NCBI GenBank assembly: GCA_029907255.1
Contig: JARYMF010000009.1
Coordinates: 97,671 to 161,670 of the forward strand
DNA: 64,000 nucleotides
From: Armatimonadota bacterium
GTDB taxonomy: Bacteria > Armatimonadota > UBA5829 > DTJY01
Direction of reading: 5' to 3'
A model generated the notes under the pieces. It did not search any database. It was given only the letters and a program-made list of their open reading frames with translations, and had not been told where the DNA came from. Numbering within the stretch: position 1 is the first letter of the stretch; each line of letters begins with the position of its first letter. The position numbers and the translations under genes were made by a program. This document shows, piece by piece, positions 55,199 through 64,000 of the stretch.

Positions 55199-56194
55199 CT
55201 ATTTTATCGAATCTGCAATTCGTCTGATTTCATCAGCTGGAATTGGGCCTACTAAAGTGAAATTGAGTTCACCAAACTTCCACGCATATGCCCCACGTCC
55301 AGCGCGGAGGGGGTCCTTCTGGAGTTGCTTTTGGAACCGAGGGTCTAGCATACGCCTTGGTGCTTGGAATAAAGAGAAAGAACTTACACCATCGGAGTAT
55401 CTAAGGCCAACTACTTTCCCATGCCGGAAAGGAACGACAGTTGCACCTAGCAACTTAAATCCCTTTGGTAGATATTTTGGCTCGCGAATTTGGAAGTCTA
55501 CCATGCGTTGGGCTTTTTCTACAGACATAATCTGCATGCGTTCCGGGCCTCGCTCGACACGAACGCCGGGAGGCGGTTTAAAGCGGAATTTTTCAGGAGG
55601 AACGCTGGTGAAGTCTATCCTAGTGTAATAGGACGTAGATACTACCGTCCCATCTGGAGCGATGTCTTCCGTCTTTAATTTGACCCATTTCTCGGTATCT
55701 ACCCAGAACTTGCGAGTAGGGCCCGCGCGTTTCGCACGCGGCTTCACCTCTAGAACGTAAGCATTTCTGCCTGCGATTTTGTCCCTTCCGACCAATTCTA
55801 CTTGGATTTGGCCGCGTTCAAGTGCGCGGTTAGCTTCTATTGTTCTTAGCTTAAGAAAGTTGAGCCTTGAAGGTTGCGTCTTTGCCGTTTTATTCCTGGG
55901 TATGAAGCGAATGAGAACTTTTCCGTCGTCAATCATAGTCTCGCCAGCCAATTGGTTAGGAAAAGTGTACTCAGTCCGCATTCCTTTAAACCCATCTCGG
56001 TAAACTTCTTGCTCAGAGGTGAGAAAAGGTCCCTTTGCGAGGGTGGTCACCTGATGCGCCGTAAAGGAAACATTTCCCTCGGACATGAGCATTTTCTTGA
56101 GAATTGTTGCGCCATCATTTGCCTCGGCACGTTGACACAGTCCGAGAATTAGGCAGAGGATGGCATATGCAATTGTTGCTTTCACGATTCGCAT
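55199..56194 (-). CDS. RseB/MucB-like (LolA-fold) periplasmic regulator
   Basis: The 331-residue exported protein begins with a signal peptide (about 1-25). An N-terminal LolA-like domain, as in RseB/MucB, includes 'LLEVKPRAKRAGPTRKFWVDTEKWVKLKTE'-style strands split over residues 140-180. A C-terminal domain follows: 'EPKYLPKGFKLLGATVVPFRHGK'. RseB binds anti-sigma factors and senses envelope damage. Being third in a sigma/anti-sigma operon fits that role. I start it at the ATG at 56194; an ATG at 56221 overlaps the anti-sigma gene and is the alternative. Both have weak ribosome-binding sites. Confidence 0.8.
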   Translation of the reverse strand: MRIVKATIAYAILCLILGLCQRAEANDGATILKKMLMSEGNVSFTAHQVTTLAKGPFLTSEQEVYRDGFKGMRTEYTFPNQLAGETMIDDGKVLIRFIPRNKTAKTQPSRLNFLKLRTIEANRALERGQIQVELVGRDKIAGRNAYVLEVKPRAKRAGPTRKFWVDTEKWVKLKTEDIAPDGTVVSTSYYTRIDFTSVPPEKFRFKPPPGVRVERGPERMQIMSVEKAQRMVDFQIREPKYLPKGFKLLGATVVPFRHGKVVGLRYSDGVSSFSLFQAPRRMLDPRFQKQLQKDPLRAGRGAYAWKFGELNFTLVGPIPADEIRRIADSIK

Positions 56195-56210
56195 ATCTAA
56201 AAAGTCCGTG

Positions 56211-56726
56211 CTACAATTCATTTACAAGGTCGCTAGCTCGATCTTTTAAGAGCACCGCAGAATCATCCGCAAGTGGATTGGCTGCAGCAAACGAGATGTG
56301 TTGTTCTTGACAAACGCTGATAAATGCTTGGTCCGTTGCTTGAGCCACGTTATTATTAATCATCATTAAAATGGACACTCCGAGCATGAGGCAAAATAAT
56401 ATTCCGGCAGTTACGGGCCTCAACGATTGCCGGTGCATACCTATAAATGCTTGGGCAAAATCTCGAGCAAACCTGCGGATTGGGTTCCGATTAGTCTGAA
56501 CAGATTGCTGGAAGGCTAAACGCGCTTGGAGGCGACTTTCGAACCCCGCCGGCGCTTTAGCTCTGTCAAGCGAACGCACAAGATGAGAAGTTGCTTCGAG
56601 CTCAGCGATTAGTTGGGAGCATTCAGCGCATGACAGCAAATGTTCTTTGATGCGCTCTGTTTTTTCCTTGCTGAGCGTGCCGCTCATGTAATCTATGATG
56701 TTTTTTCTTAAGTGTCTGCAGTTCAT
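56211..56726 (-). CDS. Zinc-finger anti-sigma factor
   Basis: The 171-residue protein has an N-terminal zinc-binding anti-sigma domain: 'MNCRH' followed by the HxxxCxxC motif 'HLLSCAECS' (about residues 29-37). A cytoplasmic linker, a single membrane helix (about 105-125) and a short periplasmic tail follow. It should hold the upstream ECF sigma factor inactive at the membrane. The start follows the sigma stop by two bases with a GAGGGT site, so the pair is coupled. Confidence 0.9.
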   Translation of the reverse strand: MNCRHLRKNIIDYMSGTLSKEKTERIKEHLLSCAECSQLIAELEATSHLVRSLDRAKAPAGFESRLQARLAFQQSVQTNRNPIRRFARDFAQAFIGMHRQSLRPVTAGILFCLMLGVSILMMINNNVAQATDQAFISVCQEQHISFAAANPLADDSAVLLKDRASDLVNEL

Positions 56727-56728
56727 AG

Positions 56729-57319
56729 TTAACCCTCAATATAAGGTTTGAGCAGCTTTCTTAATTGTGCGCGCGCATTAAAAATGCGCGACTTTACGGT
56801 GCCAATTGGGCAAGAGACCGTCTCTGCTATTTCTTCGTAAGACATTCCTTCTATATCGTAAAGAATTATTACGCTCCGAAGTTTATCCGGCAGTTTCGAC
56901 AGCGCCCGCTGCACCTCCGCCTGAAGTTCTGTGCGGTCATATGTTCGCTCCGGATCATAGGTCATGTCGGGCACATCTAATGGCTTTGCATCTTCGTTGC
57001 AGTCACCGCTTTGCATAAGCGGCGTGATTAATTGCTTTTCAATACTCGACCGCCGATATTTGTCTATACAAAGGTTCGTGGCTATTCTGTAGAGCCACGT
57101 TCGTATGTTTGACTCACGCCGGAATGACTTCATGGACGCAAACGCTCGAACAAAGACTTCTTGAGCGAGGTCTTCGGCGTCATCGCGATTTGAAACCATG
57201 CGCCATATATAGTTGTAAATCCCGTCTTTATAGCGCGCGACAATCTCGTCGAAGGCTTCGCAATCGTCGTTCTGATGGGTCGACGCTAAGACGGTGTCTG
57301 CATTCAGCAAACAGACCAC
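56729..57319 (-). CDS. ECF RNA polymerase sigma factor, RpoE-like
   Basis: The 196-residue sigma factor has region 2 ('YNYIWRMVSNRDDAEDLAQEVFVRAF', -10 recognition) and region 4 ('LPDKLRSVIILYDIEGMSYEEIAETV..PIGTVKSRIFNARAQLRK', -35 recognition helix), and lacks regions 1 and 3. The start is a GTG at 57319; the N-terminus to about residue 18 has no homology signature and a start a few codons later is possible. Together with the anti-sigma and RseB-like genes it forms an envelope-stress module similar to rpoE-rseA-rseB. Confidence 0.93.
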   Translation of the reverse strand: MVCLLNADTVLASTHQNDDCEAFDEIVARYKDGIYNYIWRMVSNRDDAEDLAQEVFVRAFASMKSFRRESNIRTWLYRIATNLCIDKYRRSSIEKQLITPLMQSGDCNEDAKPLDVPDMTYDPERTYDRTELQAEVQRALSKLPDKLRSVIILYDIEGMSYEEIAETVSCPIGTVKSRIFNARAQLRKLLKPYIEG

Positions 57320-57395
57320 CTTACCCTCAGCGCGATCTTCACGTCATAAAAATAGACGTACTGACGGCTGATTTGTTCAATTTAAGGGGTATAGA

Positions 57396-57725
57396 CTACT
57401 CCTCGTATTCAGCAAAAAGTGAGCGAAATGTTTCGGCTTGTTGTAGCTCAATGGCTGAGAAGGAAAGGTCGAAAGCAAGTAGCCATAACAAGATAAGAGC
57501 CTCATCGCGTGGTAGATCTAGTACTCGCGCGAAGAAATCCTTAATTATCTCCTCATAGGACGATGCGCTCTCTTGAAGTACAACAGGCCCCTTCATCTTT
57601 GGGCCGAGAACATTTAGCTGCATTCTATCCAGAAAGTCGCGAACGTTGCTGGGTGTTGCATGTTCCAGCTTCTTGCCAAATTCTTTGGATAATAGACGCT
57701 TGAACTCATGTATGTCCACTGCCAA
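57396..57725 (-). CDS. Small helical protein of unknown function
   Basis: The 109-residue protein has no signal peptide or membrane helix. It is predicted largely helical and acidic at the C-terminus ('LFAEYEE'). It starts at a TTG (or a GTG two codons later) ten bases after the pfkB stop. I recognise no family. Close coupling to pfkB and the 76-base gap before the sigma gene leave its role open. Confidence 0.5.
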   Translation of the reverse strand: MAVDIHEFKRLLSKEFGKKLEHATPSNVRDFLDRMQLNVLGPKMKGPVVLQESASSYEEIIKDFFARVLDLPRDEALILLWLLAFDLSFSAIELQQAETFRSLFAEYEE

Positions 57726-57734
57726 CCTACCGTC

Positions 57735-58667
57735 CTATCGCAGACGTTCGATGAGCACACCATCCAGGAGCGAAAGTACCTGGTGGCGTTTGCATATCTC
57801 GGTTCCATCTGTCATTGCAGTTGCAGCGCCAGCAGCTGTGCCCCATCGCAGAGCTTCGTCTAGAGGCCCGCCCTGGGAAAGAATGTGTGCAATTCCTGCA
57901 ACCATTGAGTCACCCGAGCCGATCGTGCTTACTGGTTTAACTTTTGGTGGGACAGCGCTCCAAATGCCCTCGGCTGAACCTGCTACTGCTCCCGCGGATC
58001 CCATTGAAATCACCACGATTTCAATTCCTTTCTCAGCAAACTGAGCGATTGCAGGGAGCGCGTCCTTAAAGTCTTTGATGTCAATGCCTAGCAGGCGCTT
58101 TACCTCGTCTCGATTTGGTTTTATCATGAAGGGCTGCGCCTCCAGGCCTAGCAGCATTGGGCGGCCGTCACTGTCAAGAATTGCCTTTGTTCCAAATTTA
58201 CTGATGCCAGCGACAAGTGTACGGTAAATGTCTTCCGGCACGCTTGCTGCCAGGCTTCCGCCAAAAATCATCATACAAGACTTAGAAGCATATTCGTACA
58301 CCTTGGTGACAAGCTGTTCGATTTCATCTTTGGTGACATTTGGCCCTGGCTCATTCAGCATAGTGGGTGGAGCACCAGAAAATTCTTGTATGCATATGTT
58401 TGTGCGCGTCTCAGCGGCGGTTCGCACGAAGTCCGTCTTAACGCCTTCTGTTGCAAGGACGTGCTCAATGTAGCTCCCAGTTTTACCTCCCACAAAGCCG
58501 AGGGCGACTGTTGGACTACCTAGTTCGTTTAGCACCCTTGATGCATTGATTCCCTTTCCACCTGCATCAACCTCGATTTTGCGGATTCGGTTTGCATCAT
58601 GAGGGAGCAGCTGGTCAAGATAAACTGTCTTATCCAATGCTGGATTAAGAGTTATGCTCGCAATCAC
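57735..58667 (-). CDS. PfkB-family sugar kinase, 1-phosphofructokinase/tagatose-6-P kinase type
   Basis: The 310-residue ribokinase-fold enzyme shows the N-terminal PfkB signature 'DAGGKGINASRVLNELG' and the C-terminal one 'TIGSGDSMVAGIAH', whose GSGD Asp is the catalytic base. The opening 'MIASITLNPALDKTVYL' is typical of FruK/LacC. Likely substrates are fructose-1-phosphate or tagatose-6-phosphate. No PTS gene is nearby, so FruK is uncertain. The start is a GTG. Read together with pfp, carbon flow through fructose phosphates is a theme. Confidence 0.86.
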   Translation of the reverse strand: MIASITLNPALDKTVYLDQLLPHDANRIRKIEVDAGGKGINASRVLNELGSPTVALGFVGGKTGSYIEHVLATEGVKTDFVRTAAETRTNICIQEFSGAPPTMLNEPGPNVTKDEIEQLVTKVYEYASKSCMMIFGGSLAASVPEDIYRTLVAGISKFGTKAILDSDGRPMLLGLEAQPFMIKPNRDEVKRLLGIDIKDFKDALPAIAQFAEKGIEIVVISMGSAGAVAGSAEGIWSAVPPKVKPVSTIGSGDSMVAGIAHILSQGGPLDEALRWGTAAGAATAMTDGTEICKRHQVLSLLDGVLIERLR

Positions 58668-58849
58668 GGAGATAAGTATACCACAGAATGGTCAAAAAGG
58701 CATAATATCAAGTTATTAGCAATTGGCGCAAAAATTTATAGGTGAAAAGGCGGCTCATGCGAATAAAGATGGTGGCAGCCAATATCGCAGAAGATTGCGG
58801 AAACAAAATCCCCTGCGTTTTGCTATAGCTTAACCTGGCTAGGAAAGTT

Positions 58850-60511
58850 TCACTTCGGGATTTCCTTGATTGAATTTTCCACTTCGCTTAATAGTACTTC
58901 TGCACGCCCCGCTACCGTTCGATCGCCGAGAGAAAACAGATGTTCAAGTTCAAGGAACCGAGATGTAGCGCCATCTAAGGGCCACTTCATTTTGTCTTCC
59001 CAGCGGTCAGGATGCTTTTCTCTAAACCTTCTTAGCGCTTGGTCGAGATCCCAAAGGCGCTGATATACTTTATCAAGTACCTTTCGAGCGGTAGAGAAGT
59101 CGGCATTGCCTTTTTTCGCATCTTCTAGAGCCATGCGGGCTTGGAGCACAAGCGATAAACCCTTTTTGGGATCATTTATCAACACGGCTTTTTTTGCTCT
59201 TTCAAGTAGTATATTTACCTTCTCGAGTTTAACATTCCATTTCTCAGCTAACTCGCGTTCAAGCACAACCAGCTTCCTCTCAGCAAAGTAAAGGTTTGTG
59301 CGAATCTTTTCAGCAATACGCAAATAATTCTTATCGTTTGCAAGGAGAAGGATGCGCCCATCGCCTGGATTAAGGTGTAGGTCTAGGGTTTGTCTGCCGG
59401 CAGAAGATATATTTGTTTCTACGAGAGAAATCAAATCGAATAACCGCCCGCTTGACGCCTTAAGATGCACGCGAACAGGGGATTCGGTGCTGGTATTGTA
59501 GACAACAATAAACGCATGTCCGGCCGGTGATTTTAAGACAGAGCATATGGCGCTTGGCCAATCCTTGGGACGGCGCGAGTCGGTATTCGGCTCAGGAATC
59601 ATTTCCACCAGCCTACTCTCGCGGTCAATTCTCGTGTCAAGCAATTCTGGTCCGATTGCTCGAAGAATTCGCCCAAGCTTGCCGATGTCTTCCCACTGCG
59701 GCGTCACGGGGTAGTTGTAGTGGGTAACAAGATGGTCATAAATGAAGTAGAGTATGCCCTTTACACCCTCGCCGATAGCCATATATGTCATCATCCGGTT
59801 CTCAGCTACCGTTGGAAGGCGCCTTCCCTCGCCTTGGAATGCTTGGATTACAAACCAGTTTGGTTTTGTTGTAGCATCTATGTACCTCCTGACAAAATCT
59901 CGCACAGACCATGGGTCGGGGTTTTCGACATAAACCGGATAATAGTCGGAGGCTTGAATAACATCATAGTTTTCAAATCCTTTTGGCCCGCCGCAAGTTA
60001 CGGCTATCACTGGATGGTTTGGATCAGCTTCTTCGAATGCCTTTTTCCATTTGAGCCATTTGTCCATGTTCTCGGGATATGGCTCATCCCAAGGCGACCA
60101 TACGAGGAGTCCCTTTTCATCCTTAAATTGGTTAATTCGCCGCTGGGCATATGCTTCCGCCTCGGATTCGTTTGGTAGGCCATTTTCGCTTGCCCAGGTG
60201 AATATGCCAACATGTTCCCCTTCAGCGAGCATTTGCTTTAGGATAGGTACAGGAATCATGGAAGTGTTTTCGATAGCGACAAGGTTGATATAGTGGCGCG
60301 CCATATCGAGGAGGTCACGCCGATAAGGTTCAATCATTGGCCGCCCCATGTGCGTGGGCGAGTCAGGTTTGTCCCATTCCCCTATCCTTTCGGCCGCGAC
60401 ATACATACCAAATGGGAAAAAGTTCCGAAGTTGCGGATAATCGGTGTATGATTTTTCGGCAAACAGCGGCGATATGATGAATAAGAAAAAGGGAACTATA
60501 AGATATCTCAT
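58850..60511 (-). CDS. Secreted GH-like TIM-barrel protein with C-terminal coiled coil
   Basis: The 553-residue protein has a signal peptide (1-18, ending 'LFA'). An N-terminal 360 residues resemble glycoside-hydrolase barrels ('NFFPFGMYVAAERIGEW', 'LVWSPWDEPYPENMDKW' with a candidate catalytic Glu at 143, and 'GVKGILYFIYDHL'). A short beta domain follows, then about 150 residues of charged helices (400-550) likely to form a coiled coil. The exact GH family is not recognised. A GGAGGG site precedes the ATG. It is divergent from the large GH42-like gene, with 165 bases between them, and the two may act on the same substrate. Confidence 0.62.
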   Translation of the reverse strand: MRYLIVPFFLFIISPLFAEKSYTDYPQLRNFFPFGMYVAAERIGEWDKPDSPTHMGRPMIEPYRRDLLDMARHYINLVAIENTSMIPVPILKQMLAEGEHVGIFTWASENGLPNESEAEAYAQRRINQFKDEKGLLVWSPWDEPYPENMDKWLKWKKAFEEADPNHPVIAVTCGGPKGFENYDVIQASDYYPVYVENPDPWSVRDFVRRYIDATTKPNWFVIQAFQGEGRRLPTVAENRMMTYMAIGEGVKGILYFIYDHLVTHYNYPVTPQWEDIGKLGRILRAIGPELLDTRIDRESRLVEMIPEPNTDSRRPKDWPSAICSVLKSPAGHAFIVVYNTSTESPVRVHLKASSGRLFDLISLVETNISSAGRQTLDLHLNPGDGRILLLANDKNYLRIAEKIRTNLYFAERKLVVLERELAEKWNVKLEKVNILLERAKKAVLINDPKKGLSLVLQARMALEDAKKGNADFSTARKVLDKVYQRLWDLDQALRRFREKHPDRWEDKMKWPLDGATSRFLELEHLFSLGDRTVAGRAEVLLSEVENSIKEIPK

Positions 60512-60676
60512 CGTTAGAAAACCCTCCTAATGGATTTACGGATAGGATATTTGTATTACTGAGGCTTGCTCACCTTTTCGAGAAATGGAATAAAATATCC
60601 TTCATGGCTAAGTCGTTCAACAATTCTGCGAATATTGTTCGGAGGAAGCCCCATCTCTTTTGAATAATACGTCTGT

Positions 60677-63600
60677 ATGATGAGAGTTGTTTTAATTGCA
60701 ATCGGAATCTTCCTTTCCAAATTTGCGTTGGCTTGCCAGCCGCCAGAGTATTCGCAGAAGCCAGCAAGGTTAATCTCGGTTGCCGTTCAAGTGCCAAAGC
60801 TAGCGGTGCTTGGCTCGACCGTTAGGGCTGTGTTTAATTTCAAGGTTTCAGAACCGCTGCCAAAAGATGCGAAAGTTTTTCTATATTTTAGCCAAAATGA
60901 GAAAACTTATATTTCTTATGTGGGTCCTGCGCGCAGATTGCATTTCATATCCGTTCCTAAAGACATACCCTCGGGCGATTACTCAATCGAAGCTGGTGTA
61001 TTTGGTGAGCGAGTGATATGGCAAGGGCAAATCCGCATTACTGGAACGCCATTAAAGGTTTTAAGAAAAATTATTACCCGTGGAACGTTCATTGATAAGG
61101 AGGGCGTTCCACATCGCTGGCACATAAATGATGCACATACGCTAATCTGGGATGGCGTGCCTTGGCTTCCGGTAGGCGGAATGTTTATCTATGACCGTGA
61201 TTGGAATCTTGTTAAAGCTCAACTTGATTTGCTCGAGAAATACGGGGTTAAAGACATATATCTCCACCTTGGCGTAAACCAACCGTATCTTTGGAAGGAT
61301 TACAGCGACGACGACTATGCATACTTCCAGAAAACGATTGATTATCTCGATGATCACGGTTTTCGCTATGGGATTGAGTTCCAGGCGCTAGAGTCTAAAG
61401 GCTACGGGTACCAATATCCAGGAGGTGGACCAGTTGTTGAAGTTTCTGACAGCGGGAGGGTTTGTTCCGAAGATAGAGATGTGAAAAGTGCATTATTTAT
61501 GGTCGAGGACGTAGCGACTGGCGACATGGTGCACTATGGTGAGGCGTCGGTGAGGGAGAATAAGTTTATGGAAGCCGATGTTAAGGTGCCCACGCCTGGA
61601 AGATATCGAGTCCACTTCCTGCCGAACAAGATTGACCATGGCTTCATTATGTACTATTGGGGCGGGACGTATGAAAGATACCGTGATAAGGTTCTCGCTC
61701 ATTACAGCAAAGTGAAACTAGGAAAAGGCTTTCGTTTTATCGTTGATCCTTTCTGGAATGAAATGAACACCCGCCATGGGATAATCCCTGACACAGACGA
61801 TTATCGCGAGGGCTTTGAGAAATGGTTGAGTCGGCGGTATGGGACTATTGAGAAGCTGAACGCCGCATGGAGGCCAAAAGAAGGTGCATTCCCCGATTTC
61901 GCTTCTGCTGCAAGCGTTGTCTCCATGAGACGTATTTCGCACCCTTCGGGAGTCCTTTGGGACTGGGTTTACGATCGTAAGAATGGCAAGCTCTATGCGC
62001 TTGATACGTCAAAGAGTCAGTTCAACTATGACGTACGCGAATATCACGGCAGGGCGCTTCTTGAGTTTTGCAATCGTATTGCAGACGACATCGCTCAATT
62101 CGCCGATGTCCCTGTTATTTACAAGTGCTTCTCCGATGTTGACTGGTGGCATATAAATGACACTGGCTCTGCTGGCGGACATGATGGCTTGGGGATGGAA
62201 TCATACGGCACGGGAGAGCCAATGCTACTTTTTATGGGCATTCATGCGTACGGTGAGCTTGAACAAGCGACGAAAACCACTTGGTTGGTAGTCACCGAAA
62301 CCGGAGAGGGCAACCACCAAGATGCTTCACCATCGCGCAATAAGGGGATTGGCTATACAAGCCGCCTTGGAACAATGTATGCTAACTTTAATGCTCTTTT
62401 ATCTGGCGGTGCGAAAGGTATATTTCAATACTATATGATTGGCGGGCGTGGGGTAAGCGAACCATGGAGCGATGCAATCTCGCGCGATCCAAGACAGCTC
62501 GAGTGGTTGGCGACTTTTGGTCGTATCCTGGTAAACTCCGAGCAAATAGTAGAATACAAACCACCAATTTATCTAAGACTTCCTGCGCACTTCAATCAGC
62601 ATAGCATGGAGATATATTCCGAACCGAATGCTGACTTTTCAAATTATGGCGGTTGGTGGTGGCGTGAGCCAGTTGGCCGCTCGCAGAACAATATTTGGAT
62701 TGTGCCGGAAGTGAATATGAAAGCCAATGTGCCGATGCATATTATTAACCTTGAAAAACCGCCGGCTAGCGAGCGATTTGCAGAGGAAGTTACTCAAGCA
62801 ATCTTAGATGACAAGCGAGTGACGATAATTGGCTTTCGGCATGATATTGGGACAATTCCTGTAGTAGATAAATACTATACCCCTGAGTTCTCGATAGATA
62901 GAGACGGTCGAAAATTCCAAGTGCTCAAGCCTACACCGACAAGCAAGATAATTGGGGCAAATGAGAAAGGTGAGGTATGGAATCTCATTGATGGCAAGGT
63001 TCAGATTAACAGCAAAGAGGTATTTCCTCTCCATGGCTATCAGCCCCAGGACTTAGTGGTTGGTTCTGAGAAGGCAATTGACCCGTATTTTGGGATGTTT
63101 GACCTTCTGGGGGTAAAGTTGTTCGATGGCGGATTTTCATACCGGGATGGCGGAGAATGGATTACAGTCTTGGACATAGCAAGCACTTCTCATAGCTTTA
63201 ATTATTTTCCTGGGACAGTGGGCGGCACATCTGCTAGGCCCATTGAGTATGTCATTCTCACAAAACCCGGTGGGAAATTAGATGCCAGGTATCCCGATGG
63301 CACGCCAGCAGGCGAAGTTGAGGGCGGTAAGTTGTTGATTAGACTCACACCCCAAGACACGACTTTAGTCAGAGCAAACCTACCCTGGGCGCCAGAGGGA
63401 ATTATGGTTGATTCCCTTCATTCGAGAGATAGCGTGATTATCCGGTCGAGTTTTGAATTGCAAGCTTCGGATTTTAAGCCTCGAAAACAAGGTACTCAAC
63501 AAGCGAAATCAGATGCAATCATCGTCGAGGGCGAGATGCCCATCGCTCATAATTGGAATTACAGTCGCATGGGCGGGATGACAAAACTCTCTAGAGCCGC

Positions 63601-64000
63601 TTGCCTTGTTCTTGAGACGGCCGTGCCGCCGCCAGCGGGTACCGGTTGGTATGCAAGTTGGAAGTTCAAAGTAGAGAAGGCAGGCGATTACGAATTTTGG
63701 ATACACGAAAATTTACTTTCAATCTCATCTCCGTGCGAATGGAGAATTGATGATGGTCCGTGGAGGCGGGTGCCGACTACTTTGGTTCCGAGGGACATTA
63801 CTGTTGTAACATTTTACAATGCTTTAGAGGATACCCGGCAAATATTTGCTTGGTATCATTATGGTAATGTTAGGCTGACAAAAGGTGAGCATGCGCTCAT
63901 TATCAGGGTTACCGAGCCAAGGGGCAAGAATATGCTCGTTACAATGGCGAATGACCGTCCTTATGCAAAAATGGTAGATTGTATGGTATTCAAGCTGTCA
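60677..64000 (+). CDS. Very large secreted GH42-like glycoside hydrolase (runs off the right edge)
   Basis: An open frame starts with a tandem ATG at 60677/60680 and continues without a stop to 64000, at least 1108 codons. A signal peptide (about 1-20, ending 'ALA') leads into an Ig-like N-terminal region. A barrel follows with 'FWNEMN' (candidate acid/base E362), then 'FEKWLSRRYGTIEKLNAAW', strongly reminiscent of GH42, and 'VVTETGEG' (candidate nucleophile E541). Downstream are several beta domains; one near 950-1105 resembles golvesin-like or carbohydrate-binding modules. An in-frame TAA at 60665 fixes the start. No good ribosome-binding site is close. The family is inferred from motifs only. 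Confidence 0.75.
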   Translation, partial: MMRVVLIAIGIFLSKFALACQPPEYSQKPARLISVAVQVPKLAVLGSTVRAVFNFKVSEPLPKDAKVFLYFSQNEKTYISYVGPARRLHFISVPKDIPSGDYSIEAGVFGERVIWQGQIRITGTPLKVLRKIITRGTFIDKEGVPHRWHINDAHTLIWDGVPWLPVGGMFIYDRDWNLVKAQLDLLEKYGVKDIYLHLGVNQPYLWKDYSDDDYAYFQKTIDYLDDHGFRYGIEFQALESKGYGYQYPGGGPVVEVSDSGRVCSEDRDVKSALFMVEDVATGDMVHYGEASVRENKFMEADVKVPTPGRYRVHFLPNKIDHGFIMYYWGGTYERYRDKVLAHYSKVKLGKGFRFIVDPFWNEMNTRHGIIPDTDDYREGFEKWLSRRYGTIEKLNAAWRPKEGAFPDFASAASVVSMRRISHPSGVLWDWVYDRKNGKLYALDTSKSQFNYDVREYHGRALLEFCNRIADDIAQFADVPVIYKCFSDVDWWHINDTGSAGGHDGLGMESYGTGEPMLLFMGIHAYGELEQATKTTWLVVTETGEGNHQDASPSRNKGIGYTSRLGTMYANFNALLSGGAKGIFQYYMIGGRGVSEPWSDAISRDPRQLEWLATFGRILVNSEQIVEYKPPIYLRLPAHFNQHSMEIYSEPNADFSNYGGWWWREPVGRSQNNIWIVPEVNMKANVPMHIINLEKPPASERFAEEVTQAILDDKRVTIIGFRHDIGTIPVVDKYYTPEFSIDRDGRKFQVLKPTPTSKIIGANEKGEVWNLIDGKVQINSKEVFPLHGYQPQDLVVGSEKAIDPYFGMFDLLGVKLFDGGFSYRDGGEWITVLDIASTSHSFNYFPGTVGGTSARPIEYVILTKPGGKLDARYPDGTPAGEVEGGKLLIRLTPQDTTLVRANLPWAPEGIMVDSLHSRDSVIIRSSFELQASDFKPRKQGTQQAKSDAIIVEGEMPIAHNWNYSRMGGMTKLSRAACLVLETAVPPPAGTGWYASWKFKVEKAGDYEFWIHENLLSISSPCEWRIDDGPWRRVPTTLVPRDITVVTFYNALEDTRQIFAWYHYGNVRLTKGEHALIIRVTEPRGKNMLVTMANDRPYAKMVDCMVFKLS

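Noticed and set aside
60570..60797. 75-residue minus-strand open frame across the GH42-like gene start
   Set aside because: It overlaps the signal peptide coding region and has no recognisable features.

Overview
The window is bacterial chromosome of moderate G+C. It contains one tRNA, no rRNA, no insertion sequence and no CRISPR array. An outer membrane is implied by a TolC-type channel, an RND pump, LolA/RseB-like proteins and many secreted proteins. Secreted glycoside hydrolases, a Gfo/Idh/MocA oxidoreductase, several membrane TPR glycosyltransferases and the order efp-accB-accC-nusB-folD-ispA would suit an environmental diderm such as Armatimonadota. That placement is inference; no marker gene here settles it. 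Several genes appear to start at GTG or TTG.

Layout. 1-4.2 kb: a GGDEF/HD-GYP c-di-GMP enzyme faces a cdaR/cdaA pair for c-di-AMP synthesis. 4.2-16.1 kb: six GT-C-type polytopic membrane glycosyltransferases. One has no TPRs, four are tandem TMTC/DUF1736-like proteins with 3 to 7 TPRs, and one opposing gene has a different core with a similar TPR tail. This is the most unusual region. 16.1-22.4 kb: a leftward operon efp, Cys-rich membrane protein, accB, pilin-like gene, accC, nusB, folD, ispA. 22.5-31.3 kb: a rightward efflux operon with a clear promoter and operator-like palindrome: AbrB-type regulator, TolC, ABC ATPase and permease, LolA-like protein, HlyD adaptor and RND pump.

31.4-44.2 kb: small membrane proteins, a phosphohexomutase, a secreted clan GH-A-like hydrolase, a NamZ-type muramidase, an oxidoreductase, a stand-alone GMP synthase ATP-pyrophosphatase subunit, glnS immediately followed by tRNA-Gln(CUG), and cdsA. 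44.2-54.5 kb: a large modular N-acetylmuramoyl-L-alanine amidase with a structured leader, a lipid kinase, glmS, PPi-dependent phosphofructokinase and two secreted proteins. 54.8-64 kb: acylphosphatase, an ECF sigma / anti-sigma / RseB-like module, a small unknown gene, a PfkB sugar kinase, a secreted GH-like protein, and a very long GH42-like protein that runs off the right edge.

Themes are envelope construction (glmS, cdsA, amidase, NamZ, glycosyltransferases), nucleotide second messengers (c-di-GMP and c-di-AMP), envelope-stress signalling and polysaccharide use. Promoters called here are matches to the sigma-70 consensus found by eye. Start codons were chosen from Shine-Dalgarno spacing, family length and promoter position.
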